Origin: G965215055 sp965215055
Lineage (GTDB): Bacteria; Pseudomonadota; Gammaproteobacteria; UBA4575
Reading direction: 5' to 3'
DNA: 64,000 nucleotides
Assembly (NCBI GenBank): GCA_965215055.1
Contig: OZ244046.1
Span: forward strand, 1-64,000
The translations under genes were made by a program, and so were the position numbers. Positions within the stretch are counted from its first letter, which is position 1. Every line of letters starts with the position of its first letter. The notes under the pieces are model-generated. The model did not search any database. It saw nothing but the letters and a program-made list of their open reading frames with translations, and was not told where the DNA came from. Below are positions 8,450 to 17,583 of the stretch, one piece after another.

Positions 8450-10744
8450 ATGGTGTTTTCACTTTTCAGGTGTATTGTGCTTTCTCTTTTTATGGGCACG
8501 GCCTCTTTGCCGGTTTTGGCAGAGAGCTTTCTTATCAAGGATATTCAAATAGAAGGTCTTGAGCGTATCGAAGCCGGCACGGTCTTTACTTACCTGCCAG
8601 TCAAGATAGGTGAGCAACTGGACGAACGCCGAACTGCAAACATTATTCGTACCCTGTACAAAACGGAATTATTCAAAGACATACAATTACGTCGTGAAGG
8701 GGATATATTGGTTGTAGCGGTAAAAGAAAGGCCCGCTATTGCCAGCATAGGGTTTGACGGTAATAAAATTTTGAACGATGAGCAATTGACCGAGGTATTG
8801 ACAAGCGTAGGGATTGCCAGTGGTCGCGTGTTTAATCGTCCTGTGCTGCAGCGATTGGAAAATGAACTGTTACAGCAGTATTTTGCTTTTGGAAAATACA
8901 GCGTCAATATTGATACTCAAGTCAAAGAGCTTCCACAGAATCGTGTGGAAATTGCTATTCGCATTGTAGAGGGAGACGTAGCCAAGATTAAGCAAATAGA
9001 AATAGTTGGCAATGAAGCTTTTGAAGAGAATGAATTGACTGACGAGTTTGAGTCTGGCTTGAAACCCTGGTACCAATTCTGGGGTACACGTGATCGCTAT
9101 GCCAAGCAAAAAATGCAAGGGGACTTGGAGTTGTTACGCGCGCGTTATCTTAATCACGGTTATTTAAGATTTGATATTAAGTCTACGCAGGTTTCAATTA
9201 GCCCTGATAAGGAAGATATTTTTATTACTATCAATATAGATGAAGGCGACCAGTATACGTTTGCAGACGTTGAGTTGGCCGGAAAGTTTATTTTTCCGGA
9301 AGAAGAAGTAATGTCCTTGGTTGCTTTTGCACCAGGTGAAACTTTTTCGCGCGCAAAAATTGTACGATCTACCCAAGCCATCACGCAAAAATTAAGTGAT
9401 GGAGGGTATGCCTTTCCAGACGTAAATCCGGTGCCGGAAGTGGATGAGGAGAATAAAACGGTCAAAGTCACGTTCTTTATTGAACCTGGAAAACGAGTTT
9501 ACGTGCGTAGAATAAATTTTCGCGGGCATGAATCCAGTCGCGACGAGGTATATCGAAGAGAATTGAGACAAATGGAGGGGGGATGGTACTCACAGACTGA
9601 TGTTGAGTCATCAAGGCGAAGAATACAGCGGTTAGCTTACGTAGAATCCGTTGATATAGAGACTCAACGCGTACCGGAAGCCGACGACCTGGTAGACATA
9701 GAAATTGTTATCAAGGAACGTTTGGCAGGCAGTTTTAACATCGGTGCCGGATTTTCAGACAGTCAGGGCGGAGTTCTCTCAAGTAGTGTGAGTCAGGAAA
9801 ATTTTCTTGGTACAGGGAAAGCAGTCTCATTCTCAATTAATACCAGCAAGGTGAATACTATATACGCCTTTAATTACGTTAATCCCTATTACACTATTGA
9901 TGGAGTTAGTAGAGGCTTTGGTTTTAATTTTGTTTCTACGGAAGCAGATGAAGCAGATATCTCTGATTTTGATACTGACCAATTTGGAGCCAGCATCAGT
10001 TACGGAATACCCTTGACCGAGAACGACCGCATCAGTGCAACCGCACAGCTTAGGAATACGAAGGTTACTGAGAGTAGTAACTCTCCGGAAGAAATCAGGG
10101 AAGAGATTGAAGAGTATGGCGACAAATATCTCAATCTGACATTGATTTCCAGTTTTATACACGACACTCGTGATCGTAGCCTGTTTCCAAGTGAAGGCAA
10201 TCGGCAGCGCGCAACCTTGGAGTTTGCGGTGCCAGGCAGTGATTTGGAATTCTATAAAATAGGTTATGACGGGACATTTTATTTTCCTTTGAATGAGACT
10301 TTTACGTTGTCTATGGGAACGGACGTTGGCTATGGTAGTGGGTATGGAAGTACTATCGACTTACCCTTTTTTGAAAAATTCCGTGCCGGTGGATTCAGGA
10401 CGGTGCGCGGTTATGAAAGTAGCAGCTTGGGCCCGCGCGATTCATTAGGCGAGCCGTTTGGTGGTGATTTTTTGGTAACCGCAAAAACCGAGCTACAGTT
10501 CCCGGCACCCCCTCTGCCTCTCATGAACAAAGATAATGCCAAGCTGAACTTGTTTATAGATATTGGCAATGTTTTTGAAGATTTTGATGATTTTGATGCA
10601 GGTGAACTTCGCGGGTCCTTTGGTATCGGCATTAACATGATAACCGGTTTCGGTGGAATCAGTGCGGCATTGTCAACGCAATTTAATGATACTTCCGAAG
10701 ATGAAACCGAATCTTTTCAATTTAACTTGGGGACAAGTTTTTAG
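8450..10744 (+). CDS. bamA: Outer membrane protein assembly factor BamA
   Basis: Central Omp85 barrel of the BAM complex that inserts beta-barrel proteins. It has 764 residues (E. coli 810). A signal peptide ends near residue 24 (LPVLA). Five POTRA domains occupy about residues 25-425, followed by a 16-strand barrel. The barrel shows the conserved VRGYESSSLGPRD loop motif and ends in the typical C-terminal Phe (NLGTSF). Acidic stretches such as FEDFDDFDAGEL occur in the loops. It lies between rseP and skp in the standard order. Confidence 0.97.
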   Translation: MVFSLFRCIVLSLFMGTASLPVLAESFLIKDIQIEGLERIEAGTVFTYLPVKIGEQLDERRTANIIRTLYKTELFKDIQLRREGDILVVAVKERPAIASIGFDGNKILNDEQLTEVLTSVGIASGRVFNRPVLQRLENELLQQYFAFGKYSVNIDTQVKELPQNRVEIAIRIVEGDVAKIKQIEIVGNEAFEENELTDEFESGLKPWYQFWGTRDRYAKQKMQGDLELLRARYLNHGYLRFDIKSTQVSISPDKEDIFITINIDEGDQYTFADVELAGKFIFPEEEVMSLVAFAPGETFSRAKIVRSTQAITQKLSDGGYAFPDVNPVPEVDEENKTVKVTFFIEPGKRVYVRRINFRGHESSRDEVYRRELRQMEGGWYSQTDVESSRRRIQRLAYVESVDIETQRVPEADDLVDIEIVIKERLAGSFNIGAGFSDSQGGVLSSSVSQENFLGTGKAVSFSINTSKVNTIYAFNYVNPYYTIDGVSRGFGFNFVSTEADEADISDFDTDQFGASISYGIPLTENDRISATAQLRNTKVTESSNSPEEIREEIEEYGDKYLNLTLISSFIHDTRDRSLFPSEGNRQRATLEFAVPGSDLEFYKIGYDGTFYFPLNETFTLSMGTDVGYGSGYGSTIDLPFFEKFRAGGFRTVRGYESSSLGPRDSLGEPFGGDFLVTAKTELQFPAPPLPLMNKDNAKLNLFIDIGNVFEDFDDFDAGELRGSFGIGINMITGFGGISAALSTQFNDTSEDETESFQFNLGTSF

Positions 10745-10760
10745 TGCTCAGGAGGAACAA

Positions 10761-11270
10761 ATGAGGTTTTATTTAGGCGGGAAAGCTCTGATGCTTTTGA
10801 TGTTTACAGTGTATCCATTCATGGCGAGCGCGGAAATGAAAATTGGATTTGTCGACATGACTGAGATTATGGAGAAGTCCCCACAGTTTGAGGCTGCACG
10901 TAAAGCCTTGGAAAAAGAGTTTTCAGAACGTGATAAAAAGCTTACAGTGGCACGTGATGAAATTATAAAACTTGAAAAGACCTTGAAAGAGGATACAGCT
11001 ATTTTAAGTGATAATCGGCGCGGTGAACTGGAGAGGGAAATATCCGTCAAAAAAAGAAGTTATAATGAAAAACAAAATGAATTACGCAAAGATTTTAACG
11101 TGCGCCGTGATCAGGAGTTAAGCAAGCTACATAAAAGCGTACACGAAGTAGTCATCAAGATTGCAAGAGACGGGAGCTATGATTTAGTAGTTACGCAGCC
11201 TGTTTTGTTTGTAAGCAATCGTATCGATATGACGGGGACTGTCCTGCAAGCATTACAAAGATCCCAGTAG
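10761..11270 (+). CDS. skp: Periplasmic chaperone Skp (OmpH family)
   Basis: Trimeric jellyfish-shaped chaperone that carries unfolded outer-membrane proteins to BamA. It has 169 residues (E. coli 161). The start at 10761 follows a strong GGAGGA (10751-10756) and gives a clean signal peptide ending near MASA. Upstream codons in the same frame overlap the end of bamA and are not translated. The body is lysine- and glutamate-rich coiled coil (about 40-130), as expected of the tentacles. Co-transcribed with bamA and lpxD. Confidence 0.94.
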   Translation: MRFYLGGKALMLLMFTVYPFMASAEMKIGFVDMTEIMEKSPQFEAARKALEKEFSERDKKLTVARDEIIKLEKTLKEDTAILSDNRRGELEREISVKKRSYNEKQNELRKDFNVRRDQELSKLHKSVHEVVIKIARDGSYDLVVTQPVLFVSNRIDMTGTVLQALQRSQ

Positions 11271-11283
11271 TGGCTGGTCGACC

Positions 11284-12291
11284 GTGTCTTTCACCCTCGC
11301 AAAATTGTCCGCATATACTGCGGCAACCGTAGCGGGTGATCCAAAATGTGAAATCAAGAGAGTTTCCAGCCTGCAAAGTGCCACTGCCGGAGCAATTACA
11401 TTTTTTGCCAACCCGAGACTTAAGCAGCAACTCAAGGAGACACGAGCTTCAGCGGTAATTTTAGACAAGAAGTTTGTCGATCTCTGTCCTACGCATGCAC
11501 TAGTTACAGATAGCCCGTACTTGGCCTTTGCCAAAATTGCTGCATTGCTGAATCCCGTGCCTGAACATACTACGGGCATTCACGCTACGGCAATTATTTC
11601 AAGCAACGTGGAATTAGGCAAAAATTGCTCTGTTGGTCCTTATACAACTATTAGCGAAAACTGTGTAATTGGAGAAAACACCCGCATTGGTTCAAATTGT
11701 GTGATTCACAAGTCTTGCACACTGGGGGAAGGCTGTCGTTTATTTGACAATATAACATTATGTCATCAGACGTCACTGGGAAAACGCGTTATCATCCATC
11801 CTGGTACTGTTATCGGCAGTGATGGCTTTGGTCTTGTGAATGAAAAAGGTAAATGGATCAAGATTCCTCAGTTGGGTGGCGTTCAAATAGGTGATGATGT
11901 AGAAATAGGTGCCAACACGACCATTGATAGAGGGACGTTGGAGGATACGGTCATAGCAGAGGGCGTGAAGCTGGATAATCAGATCCAGATTGGACATAAC
12001 GTCCGTATTGGTGCGCATACGGCTATCGCCGCATGTGTGGGTATTGCCGGTAGTACTACGATTGGCGCATTTTGTCGTATCGGGGGTGGTGCAGGTTTTG
12101 TCGGGCATTTAGAAATTGCGGATAACGTTGAAATTGGTGGTATGACGCGTGTAGGACGTTCAATTAAAACGGCTGGTACCTACGTCTCGGGAACCCCCGT
12201 GCAGCCGTATAAAAAGTGGCTGCGGAATTCGGCACTCTTTAACAGGATTGATGAACTGGCAAGGCAAATAAAAAAGGCGGAAAAGTCGTAG
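11284..12291 (+). CDS. lpxD: UDP-3-O-acylglucosamine N-acyltransferase
   Basis: Third lipid A step: adds the 2-N-linked 3-hydroxyacyl chain from acyl-ACP. It has 335 residues (E. coli 341). An N-terminal uridine-binding domain (1-100) is followed by hexapeptide repeats forming a left-handed beta-helix (about 100-290), including the catalytic His in QIGHNVRIG. Translation begins at GTG 11284, because no ATG fits the family N-terminus (SFTLAKLSAYTAATVAGD). If the sugar is the 3-amino analogue made by the nearby gnn genes, its substrate would carry an amide instead of an ester at position 3. Confidence 0.96.
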   Translation: MSFTLAKLSAYTAATVAGDPKCEIKRVSSLQSATAGAITFFANPRLKQQLKETRASAVILDKKFVDLCPTHALVTDSPYLAFAKIAALLNPVPEHTTGIHATAIISSNVELGKNCSVGPYTTISENCVIGENTRIGSNCVIHKSCTLGEGCRLFDNITLCHQTSLGKRVIIHPGTVIGSDGFGLVNEKGKWIKIPQLGGVQIGDDVEIGANTTIDRGTLEDTVIAEGVKLDNQIQIGHNVRIGAHTAIAACVGIAGSTTIGAFCRIGGGAGFVGHLEIADNVEIGGMTRVGRSIKTAGTYVSGTPVQPYKKWLRNSALFNRIDELARQIKKAEKS

Positions 12292-12305
12292 AGGGAGTTA
12301 ACGCC

Positions 12306-12758
12306 ATGAGCACAATGAACATCCATGAGATCTTGAAGTATTTGCCGCACCGCTACCCGTTTTTGTTGGTAGACAGCGTCTTGGAACACGATATTGGAAA
12401 ATCAGTATTGGCAATAAAAAATGTCAGCTATAACGAACCATTTTTTCAAGGTCATTTCCCTGGTGTGCCAGTGATGCCCGGAGTGTTAATTATTGAGGCA
12501 CTTGCACAAACGTCAGGGATCCTTGCCTTGAGTAATTCGGAATGGCGGCCTGACAATGAGAGTTTATATTTACTGGTCGGCATTGATAAAGCGCGTTTCA
12601 AGCGGCAGGTTAGTCCTGGAGATCAGCTTACGCTGCATGTTCAGATAATGAAGAACAAGCGCAGCTATGGAATATTTGAGGCCGTTGCCTCAGTTGATGG
12701 TGAAACTGCGGCAACGGCCGAATTGATATGCGTATTTAAGGAAATAGGAAAAAAGTGA
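12306..12758 (+). CDS. fabZ: 3-hydroxyacyl-ACP dehydratase FabZ
   Basis: Dehydrates 3-hydroxyacyl-ACP in fatty acid elongation and so competes with LpxA and LpxD for the same pool. It has 150 residues (E. coli 151). The hot-dog fold signature HFPGVPVMPGVLIIEALAQ contains the active-site His and Glu. A second ATG nine bases in (12315) is also possible. It lies between lpxD and lpxA in the usual order. Confidence 0.97.
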   Translation: MSTMNIHEILKYLPHRYPFLLVDSVLEHDIGKSVLAIKNVSYNEPFFQGHFPGVPVMPGVLIIEALAQTSGILALSNSEWRPDNESLYLLVGIDKARFKRQVSPGDQLTLHVQIMKNKRSYGIFEAVASVDGETAATAELICVFKEIGKK

Positions 12759-12770
12759 CTCGATGATTGT

Positions 12771-13571
12771 ATGTCTTTGATGGAGATTAGTAAGAGCAGA
12801 CACGTTCATTCAACTGCAATCGTTGATCAGAGTGCGTGGCTTGGTGAAGGTGTTTCAATAGGCGCCTATTCAGTCATAGGTCCAGACGTAAAAATCGGTG
12901 ACAGCACCTGGATAGGGCCGCATGTTGTGATCAACGGGCCTACGACGGTAGGGTCTGGAAACCGTATCTTTCAGTTCGCATCCATCGGAGAAGTTCCGCA
13001 AGACAAGAAGTATCAAGGGGAGCAGAGCGAACTGATTATCGGAAATGATAATACGATCAGAGAGTATGTGACCATAAACCGCGGCACCCAACAGGACCAG
13101 GGATACACAAAGATTGGCGACCGTAACTGGATCATGGCTTACGTGCACATTGCGCATGATTGCAACGTTGATAATGACGTGATATTTGCGAATGGCGCGA
13201 GCTTGGCGGGACACGTGGTCGTTGAAGAATTTGCCACCCTTGGAGGCTTTACTTTAGTACATCAATTTTGTCGCATCGGTGCTCATTCTTTTTGTGCAAT
13301 GGGCACGGCTTTGAACAGAGACCTGCCGCCTTACGTCATGGCATCTGGCAACTATGCAACTGCATACGGGCTGAACAAAGAAGGCTTGCACCGCCGGGGA
13401 TTTTCTGAAGAGTGTATAAAAGCACTGCATAAATCCTATATGTTGCTTATCCGCAACAGAAACTCCAGAAGTAAAAACATCCTGGAAGTAGAGAAACTTG
13501 CAACTGAACATGTAGAAGTCAAAAGGTTTTTGGATTTTATCGTTTCCAGTAAACGGGGTGTAGTGCAGTAA
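12771..13571 (+). CDS. lpxA: UDP-N-acetylglucosamine acyltransferase
   Basis: First lipid A step: transfers a 3-hydroxyacyl chain to position 3 of UDP-GlcNAc or its 3-amino analogue. It has 266 residues (E. coli 262). Hexapeptide repeats span most of the protein; the catalytic His is H129 in YVHIAHDC. In the acyl-ruler segment HQFCRIGAHSFCAMG, a Met occupies the place of E. coli Gly173; Pseudomonas aeruginosa has Met there and uses C10 chains. This suggests C10 selectivity. The usual next gene, lpxB, is here on the opposite strand and convergent. Confidence 0.97.
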   Translation: MSLMEISKSRHVHSTAIVDQSAWLGEGVSIGAYSVIGPDVKIGDSTWIGPHVVINGPTTVGSGNRIFQFASIGEVPQDKKYQGEQSELIIGNDNTIREYVTINRGTQQDQGYTKIGDRNWIMAYVHIAHDCNVDNDVIFANGASLAGHVVVEEFATLGGFTLVHQFCRIGAHSFCAMGTALNRDLPPYVMASGNYATAYGLNKEGLHRRGFSEECIKALHKSYMLLIRNRNSRSKNILEVEKLATEHVEVKRFLDFIVSSKRGVVQ

Positions 13572-13604
13572 CGTCTTTTGAAAGCAGGGCGTCCAGTCCT
13601 GTAT

Positions 13605-14762
13605 TTAACAACCTGTAATTAAATTTGCAGCAAGTCGGGCGGCTGTAGCCGAGCCGTCTCTTTCTCCCAGTTTTTCCTTTACGCAGGCCATCTCACTTTT
13701 CATCTCTGCTATATAAGCGCTATCGGAAAATAGCCGCTCAAGCTCACGTGCAACGTTTTCAGGTGTCGCCTCGTGTTGTATGAACTCGCGGCATATTTCC
13801 TTTCCGGCAATGATATTGGCAATGCCCGCAAAGGTGAAGTTCACCAGTTTTTTCAGTATTTGGTACGTGATTGGAGAGATTTTGTATACGATTAAAAGCG
13901 GCGTTTGCATGAGCGTTATCTGCAAGGTAACCGTACCCGAGGTAGCTGCAATGGCATTACATGCGCTGATTACGTCATATATATTGGCCGTAGTAGTCGT
14001 AACGTTTACAGCCGCGTGATCGATAAATTTTTTGACAAGATTTTTTTCAATGGTAGACGCGATTGGCGTAATAAATTGCAAATCGGTTCTTTGCTGCGAC
14101 AGTTTTAATGCCGCCCTGATCAATACTGGAAAATTGTTTTCGATTTCGCTTTTACGGCTGCCTGGAAAAAGGCCGATGAGCTTTTTGTTTACATCAAGTT
14201 TTTCATTGCTGAAAAATTTATCTCTTCCGGTGGTGGCAAAGGCATCTTTTAGCAGGGGATGTCCTACATATTTCACCGGCACGCCAGCATTTTTATAAAA
14301 TCCCACTTCAAATGGAAATACAACTGCCATCATATCTACACACTTTTTTATAGTTTTGATTCGCGAGGAACGCCACGCCCAAATCTGTGGGCTGATGTAA
14401 TACATTACTTTTATGCCGTACCGCCTTGCAGTTTTTGCCAAGCGAAGATTAAAATCCGGAGCATCTATCAATACCAAGAGATTGGGTGGGCTGGATTTCA
14501 GCATATACCGCATTTTTTTGAGAATGCCACGTAAGCGCGGATAGTGTTTGACCACTTCTACCAGCCCGACTACGGAAAGCTCCGAGACGTTAACGTAAAC
14601 GTCAACGCCGACTTTACGCATTTGCTCATCTCCAATGCCGTAGCAGACCAGGTCAGGGATGATTTTTTTTAATTCGGTAATGAAGTTGGCGCCATGCAGG
14701 CTGCCAGAGGCCTCACCTGCAACGATCATCAGGCGAGGAGGGTTTTCACGTATGGCCGGCAT
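13605..14762 (-). CDS. lpxB: Lipid A disaccharide synthase
   Basis: GT19 glycosyltransferase that joins UDP-2,3-diacylglucosamine and lipid X at the inner face of the membrane. It has 385 residues (E. coli 382). Family motifs: MIVAGEASGSLHGANF at the N-terminus, LVLIDAPDFNLRLAK, SPQIWAWRSSR, FPFEVGFYKNAGVPVKYVGHP and GLFPGSRKSEIENN. It is last in the minus-strand operon gnnA-gnnB-lpxB, and its start overlaps the end of gnnB by 17 bases. A T8 run (14663-14670) occurs in the gene without breaking the frame. Confidence 0.97.
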   Translation of the reverse strand: MPAIRENPPRLMIVAGEASGSLHGANFITELKKIIPDLVCYGIGDEQMRKVGVDVYVNVSELSVVGLVEVVKHYPRLRGILKKMRYMLKSSPPNLLVLIDAPDFNLRLAKTARRYGIKVMYYISPQIWAWRSSRIKTIKKCVDMMAVVFPFEVGFYKNAGVPVKYVGHPLLKDAFATTGRDKFFSNEKLDVNKKLIGLFPGSRKSEIENNFPVLIRAALKLSQQRTDLQFITPIASTIEKNLVKKFIDHAAVNVTTTTANIYDVISACNAIAATSGTVTLQITLMQTPLLIVYKISPITYQILKKLVNFTFAGIANIIAGKEICREFIQHEATPENVARELERLFSDSAYIAEMKSEMACVKEKLGERDGSATAARLAANLITGC

Positions 14763-15849
14763 ATACCTGTTTTAAGGCGTTTGCTACGGTTTCAATTTGC
14801 ATCTCGGACATTTCGGGGAACACTGGCAAGGAAATACATTTGCTGCAAACCGTCTCGGTATTGGAAAGATTGGATGTTCGTGAAACGCCGGCTAGTGATT
14901 GCTGGTACGGCAGGGGTGTGGGATAGTAAATCGCATGCCCGATTTGTTTGGCATGTAACTGTTCGGCAATCGTATCACGGAGTTCACTAAGTAACGTGTA
15001 TTGATGAAAAACGTGTGATAAATCGTTGTTCAGCCTGGGAGTCTGTATGGGCAGTAGAGCAAGTAATTCATTGTACTTTTGGGCGACGGCAATCCTTTTT
15101 CGGTTGAATACGTCAATATAGTTCAATTTTATTCTTAAAACGGCGGCCTGTAACTCGTCGAGACGACTGTTCCAGCCGATGATCTGATGTTGATTACGTG
15201 CCTTGCTGCCGTGATTCTTTAGCAATGTAAATTTTTCTGCCAACCTATCCGAGTTTGTAGTAAATAACCCGCCGTCTCCAAAACAGCCCAAATTTTTGCT
15301 CGGGAAGAAACTGAAGCAGCCAGCGTCACCGAAAGTGCCGGTATGCAATTGTCCGATGCGAGCACCAAATGATTGCGCGCAATCTTCAATTACCAACAGA
15401 TTGTATCGTTGTGCAAGCTTACATATGGCATGCATATCTGCCGCCTGTCCGAAAATGTGGGCAGGAAGAATCGCCCTTGTTTTGTCAGTTATGACATCTT
15501 TGATTGTTGTCGAAGTGATGTTATACGTAGCCGGGTCGATATCAACAAAAACAGGCTTAGCACCAACGTGACAAATTGCCTCTGCGGTTGCTGCAAAGCT
15601 GAAGGGAGAGGTAATGACCTCATCATTTTCCCCGATGCCACAGGCCCGCAAGGCCAGATGCAAGGCATCTGTTCCCGAGTTGCATGAAATTGCATGTTTA
15701 ACTTCCAAATACTCGGCGGCCTCCGTTTCAAATTGGCTGACATTGGGACCCATGACGTATTGCCCATCGTGCAATACGGAAGTTACTGCAGCATCAATCT
15801 CATCCCGCAGCGTTTCATACTGCAATTTCAAGTCCAGCATTGGAATCAT
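14746..15849 (-). CDS. gnnB: PLP sugar aminotransferase, probable GnnB
   Basis: DegT/DnrJ/EryC1/StrS-family aminotransferase of 367 residues. Seen are the substrate- and PLP-binding SCNSGTDALHLAL, PFSFAATAEAI, the Asp in VIEDCAQSFGA and the Schiff-base Lys in FFPSKNLGCFGDGG. Known family members make many amino sugars. The placement directly before lpxB and behind a Gfo/Idh oxidoreductase matches GnnA/GnnB of Acidithiobacillus, which convert UDP-GlcNAc to UDP-2-acetamido-3-amino-2,3-dideoxyglucose for lipid A. The role is inferred from context; an O-antigen enzyme of the WbpE type is the main alternative. Confidence 0.8.
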   Translation of the reverse strand: MIPMLDLKLQYETLRDEIDAAVTSVLHDGQYVMGPNVSQFETEAAEYLEVKHAISCNSGTDALHLALRACGIGENDEVITSPFSFAATAEAICHVGAKPVFVDIDPATYNITSTTIKDVITDKTRAILPAHIFGQAADMHAICKLAQRYNLLVIEDCAQSFGARIGQLHTGTFGDAGCFSFFPSKNLGCFGDGGLFTTNSDRLAEKFTLLKNHGSKARNQHQIIGWNSRLDELQAAVLRIKLNYIDVFNRKRIAVAQKYNELLALLPIQTPRLNNDLSHVFHQYTLLSELRDTIAEQLHAKQIGHAIYYPTPLPYQQSLAGVSRTSNLSNTETVCSKCISLPVFPEMSEMQIETVANALKQVYAGHT

Positions 15850-15879
15850 GTGTGGAGCCCAGGCGATATTGGCTTTTGG

Positions 15880-16812
15880 TTAGGCTAGAAGTTCTGTAAT
15901 TTGAACTGCCGTCTGTAAAGCTCGCTTACCATCATACCCGCTAACTTTTGGCGTGGAACCATTTACTATACTCGTCAGGAAGTGGTTGATTTCCGCCAGT
16001 AATGCGTCTTCCCCGTCACATACAGTTTTACGTACTTCAATCTCCGTAATTTCGGGGTATGTTTTAGTTTTGTCTTTTCGATAAACGGCTAATTTTTGAT
16101 TATGAAAATCTACGGATAAATAGGCATCATTTTGAAAAATTCGCATTTTACGATCGGTTTTATTGCTCACGCGGCTTGCCGTGACGTTTGCAACGCAGCC
16201 GTTTTTGAAAACGATGCGGGCATTGGCAATATCAATATCTTGTGACAGTACGGGTGTTCCACTTGCGTCAATCTTATCTACTTCGGAGTCGACGATAGCA
16301 AGAATGATGTCGATGTCGTGGATCATCAAGTCGAGCACTACGTTTACTTCGGTCCCGCGTGGGCTATAAGGTGCCAAGCGGTGTACCTCTATAAACCTGG
16401 CCTCAGTCAGTTCCTGTTCCAGGGCAGTCATGGCAGGGTTAAACCGTTCCAGGTGGCCTACCTGTAAGATGCGATTGGTTTGCTTTGCAAGCTCTACAAG
16501 CTTGTCTGCCTGTTCAAGCGTGGCAGTAATTGGCTTCTCGACCAATACGTGGGCTTGGTGACGCAGAAATTCTGCTGCCACCTGGTAGTGCAAGTGCGTA
16601 GGCACCGCGATACTGACGGCGTCAACCTGTCCGAGTAATTCCTGGTAATTTGTAAGGGCCTCGGTGCCGGTGGATGCTGCAATTTTCTGCGCTCTTTCAA
16701 GGTTTTCGTCAACAACTGCCAGTAATCTGCTGTTTTTCAGTTGAGTATATTTTTGCGCGTGAAATTTACCCAGGTAACCGACGCCGATTACAGCTGTTCG
16801 TATCTCTGACAC
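15880..16812 (-). CDS. gnnA: Gfo/Idh/MocA sugar oxidoreductase, probable GnnA
   Basis: NAD-dependent oxidoreductase of about 310 residues. The Rossmann motif AVIGVGYLGKFHAQ opens the protein and the family EKPIT motif is present, followed by the C-terminal alpha/beta sheet domain with VLDLMIHDIDIIL. I place the start at GTG 16812 (VSEIRTAVIG); the frame is open upstream, but that part has no family match and runs into the rnhB promoter. Paired with the downstream aminotransferase and lpxB, it likely oxidises the 3-hydroxyl of UDP-GlcNAc so that GnnB can put an amine there. WbpB/WlbA-like roles cannot be excluded. Confidence 0.78.
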   Translation of the reverse strand: MSEIRTAVIGVGYLGKFHAQKYTQLKNSRLLAVVDENLERAQKIAASTGTEALTNYQELLGQVDAVSIAVPTHLHYQVAAEFLRHQAHVLVEKPITATLEQADKLVELAKQTNRILQVGHLERFNPAMTALEQELTEARFIEVHRLAPYSPRGTEVNVVLDLMIHDIDIILAIVDSEVDKIDASGTPVLSQDIDIANARIVFKNGCVANVTASRVSNKTDRKMRIFQNDAYLSVDFHNQKLAVYRKDKTKTYPEITEIEVRKTVCDGEDALLAEINHFLTSIVNGSTPKVSGYDGKRALQTAVQITELLA

Positions 16813-16919
16813 TTTATTTCCGGTATCCTTTTCAACAAGCAGGCAGTATACGAAGTTTAGGCATGAATACCCAACTCTAACGTCATGGATACGAGTTAAT
16901 TTTAAGCAAGTCATTATTA

Positions 16920-17525
16920 ATGCAGAGAAATATGGGTCGGGTTGTACGAGTTGCGGGGATTGACGAAGCTGGGCGTGGGTCACTTGCAGGTTCCGTGGTT
17001 GCCGCCGCAGTTATGTTATATCCGAAAATTCCTGTGCCAGGACTTGCCGATTCGAAAAAACTCACGGCTGCACGACGTTTTCAGCTTTATCTGGAAATCA
17101 AATCAAACGCCATGAGTTGGGGGGTAGGGTTTGCATCTGCAATAGAAATTGATGAATTGAACATTCACCATGCTACGCTGCGTGCAATGCAGCGCGCTTA
17201 TGGCGCGATGCAACTTGGTGCACAACGTGTGCTCGTAGATGGCTTGTATTGCCCCAAACTACCCACGGAATGCGTAGCCATTGTAAAAGGCGACCAGACT
17301 GTTCCTGCTATCAGTGCGGCATCCATACTTGCCAAGGTAACACGTGATATTGAAATGCAAAATTACCATAATGCTATGCCGCAATATGGCTTTGACCGTC
17401 ATAAAGGCTATCCAACCGCGCGACACATTGCAGCTTTACAAGAGTTCGGCCCCTGTGTTTTGCACCGTAAAAGCTATAAGCCGGTGAGAAAAGCCATGGC
17501 TTTACAGAAAATCAAATCGGCTTGA
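16920..17525 (+). CDS. rnhB: Ribonuclease HII
   Basis: Removes RNA from RNA-DNA hybrids and starts ribonucleotide excision. It has 201 residues (E. coli 198). Catalytic acidic residues occur in GIDEAGRGSLAG and in VLVDG; further motifs are LADSKKLTAARR, AISAASILAKVTRD and GFDRHKGYPT. The start may be the ATG at 16920 or the one at 16932, which has AGAGA just before it. It is divergent from gnnA and next to dnaE, as in E. coli. Confidence 0.96.
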   Translation: MQRNMGRVVRVAGIDEAGRGSLAGSVVAAAVMLYPKIPVPGLADSKKLTAARRFQLYLEIKSNAMSWGVGFASAIEIDELNIHHATLRAMQRAYGAMQLGAQRVLVDGLYCPKLPTECVAIVKGDQTVPAISAASILAKVTRDIEMQNYHNAMPQYGFDRHKGYPTARHIAALQEFGPCVLHRKSYKPVRKAMALQKIKSA

Positions 17526-17583
17526 ATACAAGTAGTGAAATAAATTTATATTGATAAGTTGAAAATCGGGATTTAGCTTGACC

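Noticed and set aside
13572..13604. Terminator between convergent lpxA and lpxB
   Set aside because: Only a 4-bp CAGG/CCTG stem without a U tract is visible.
14663..14670. T8 run in lpxB (and a similar T8 at 28715-28722 in kdsA) as phase-variation sites
   Set aside because: Both genes are full length and in frame with family-matching sequence on each side; runs of eight T are not exceptional here.
14746..16812. O-antigen or capsule cluster (WbpB/WbpE type)
   Set aside because: No glycosyltransferase, flippase or polymerase genes are nearby; overlap with lpxB points to lipid A instead, though the alternative is kept as a caveat.
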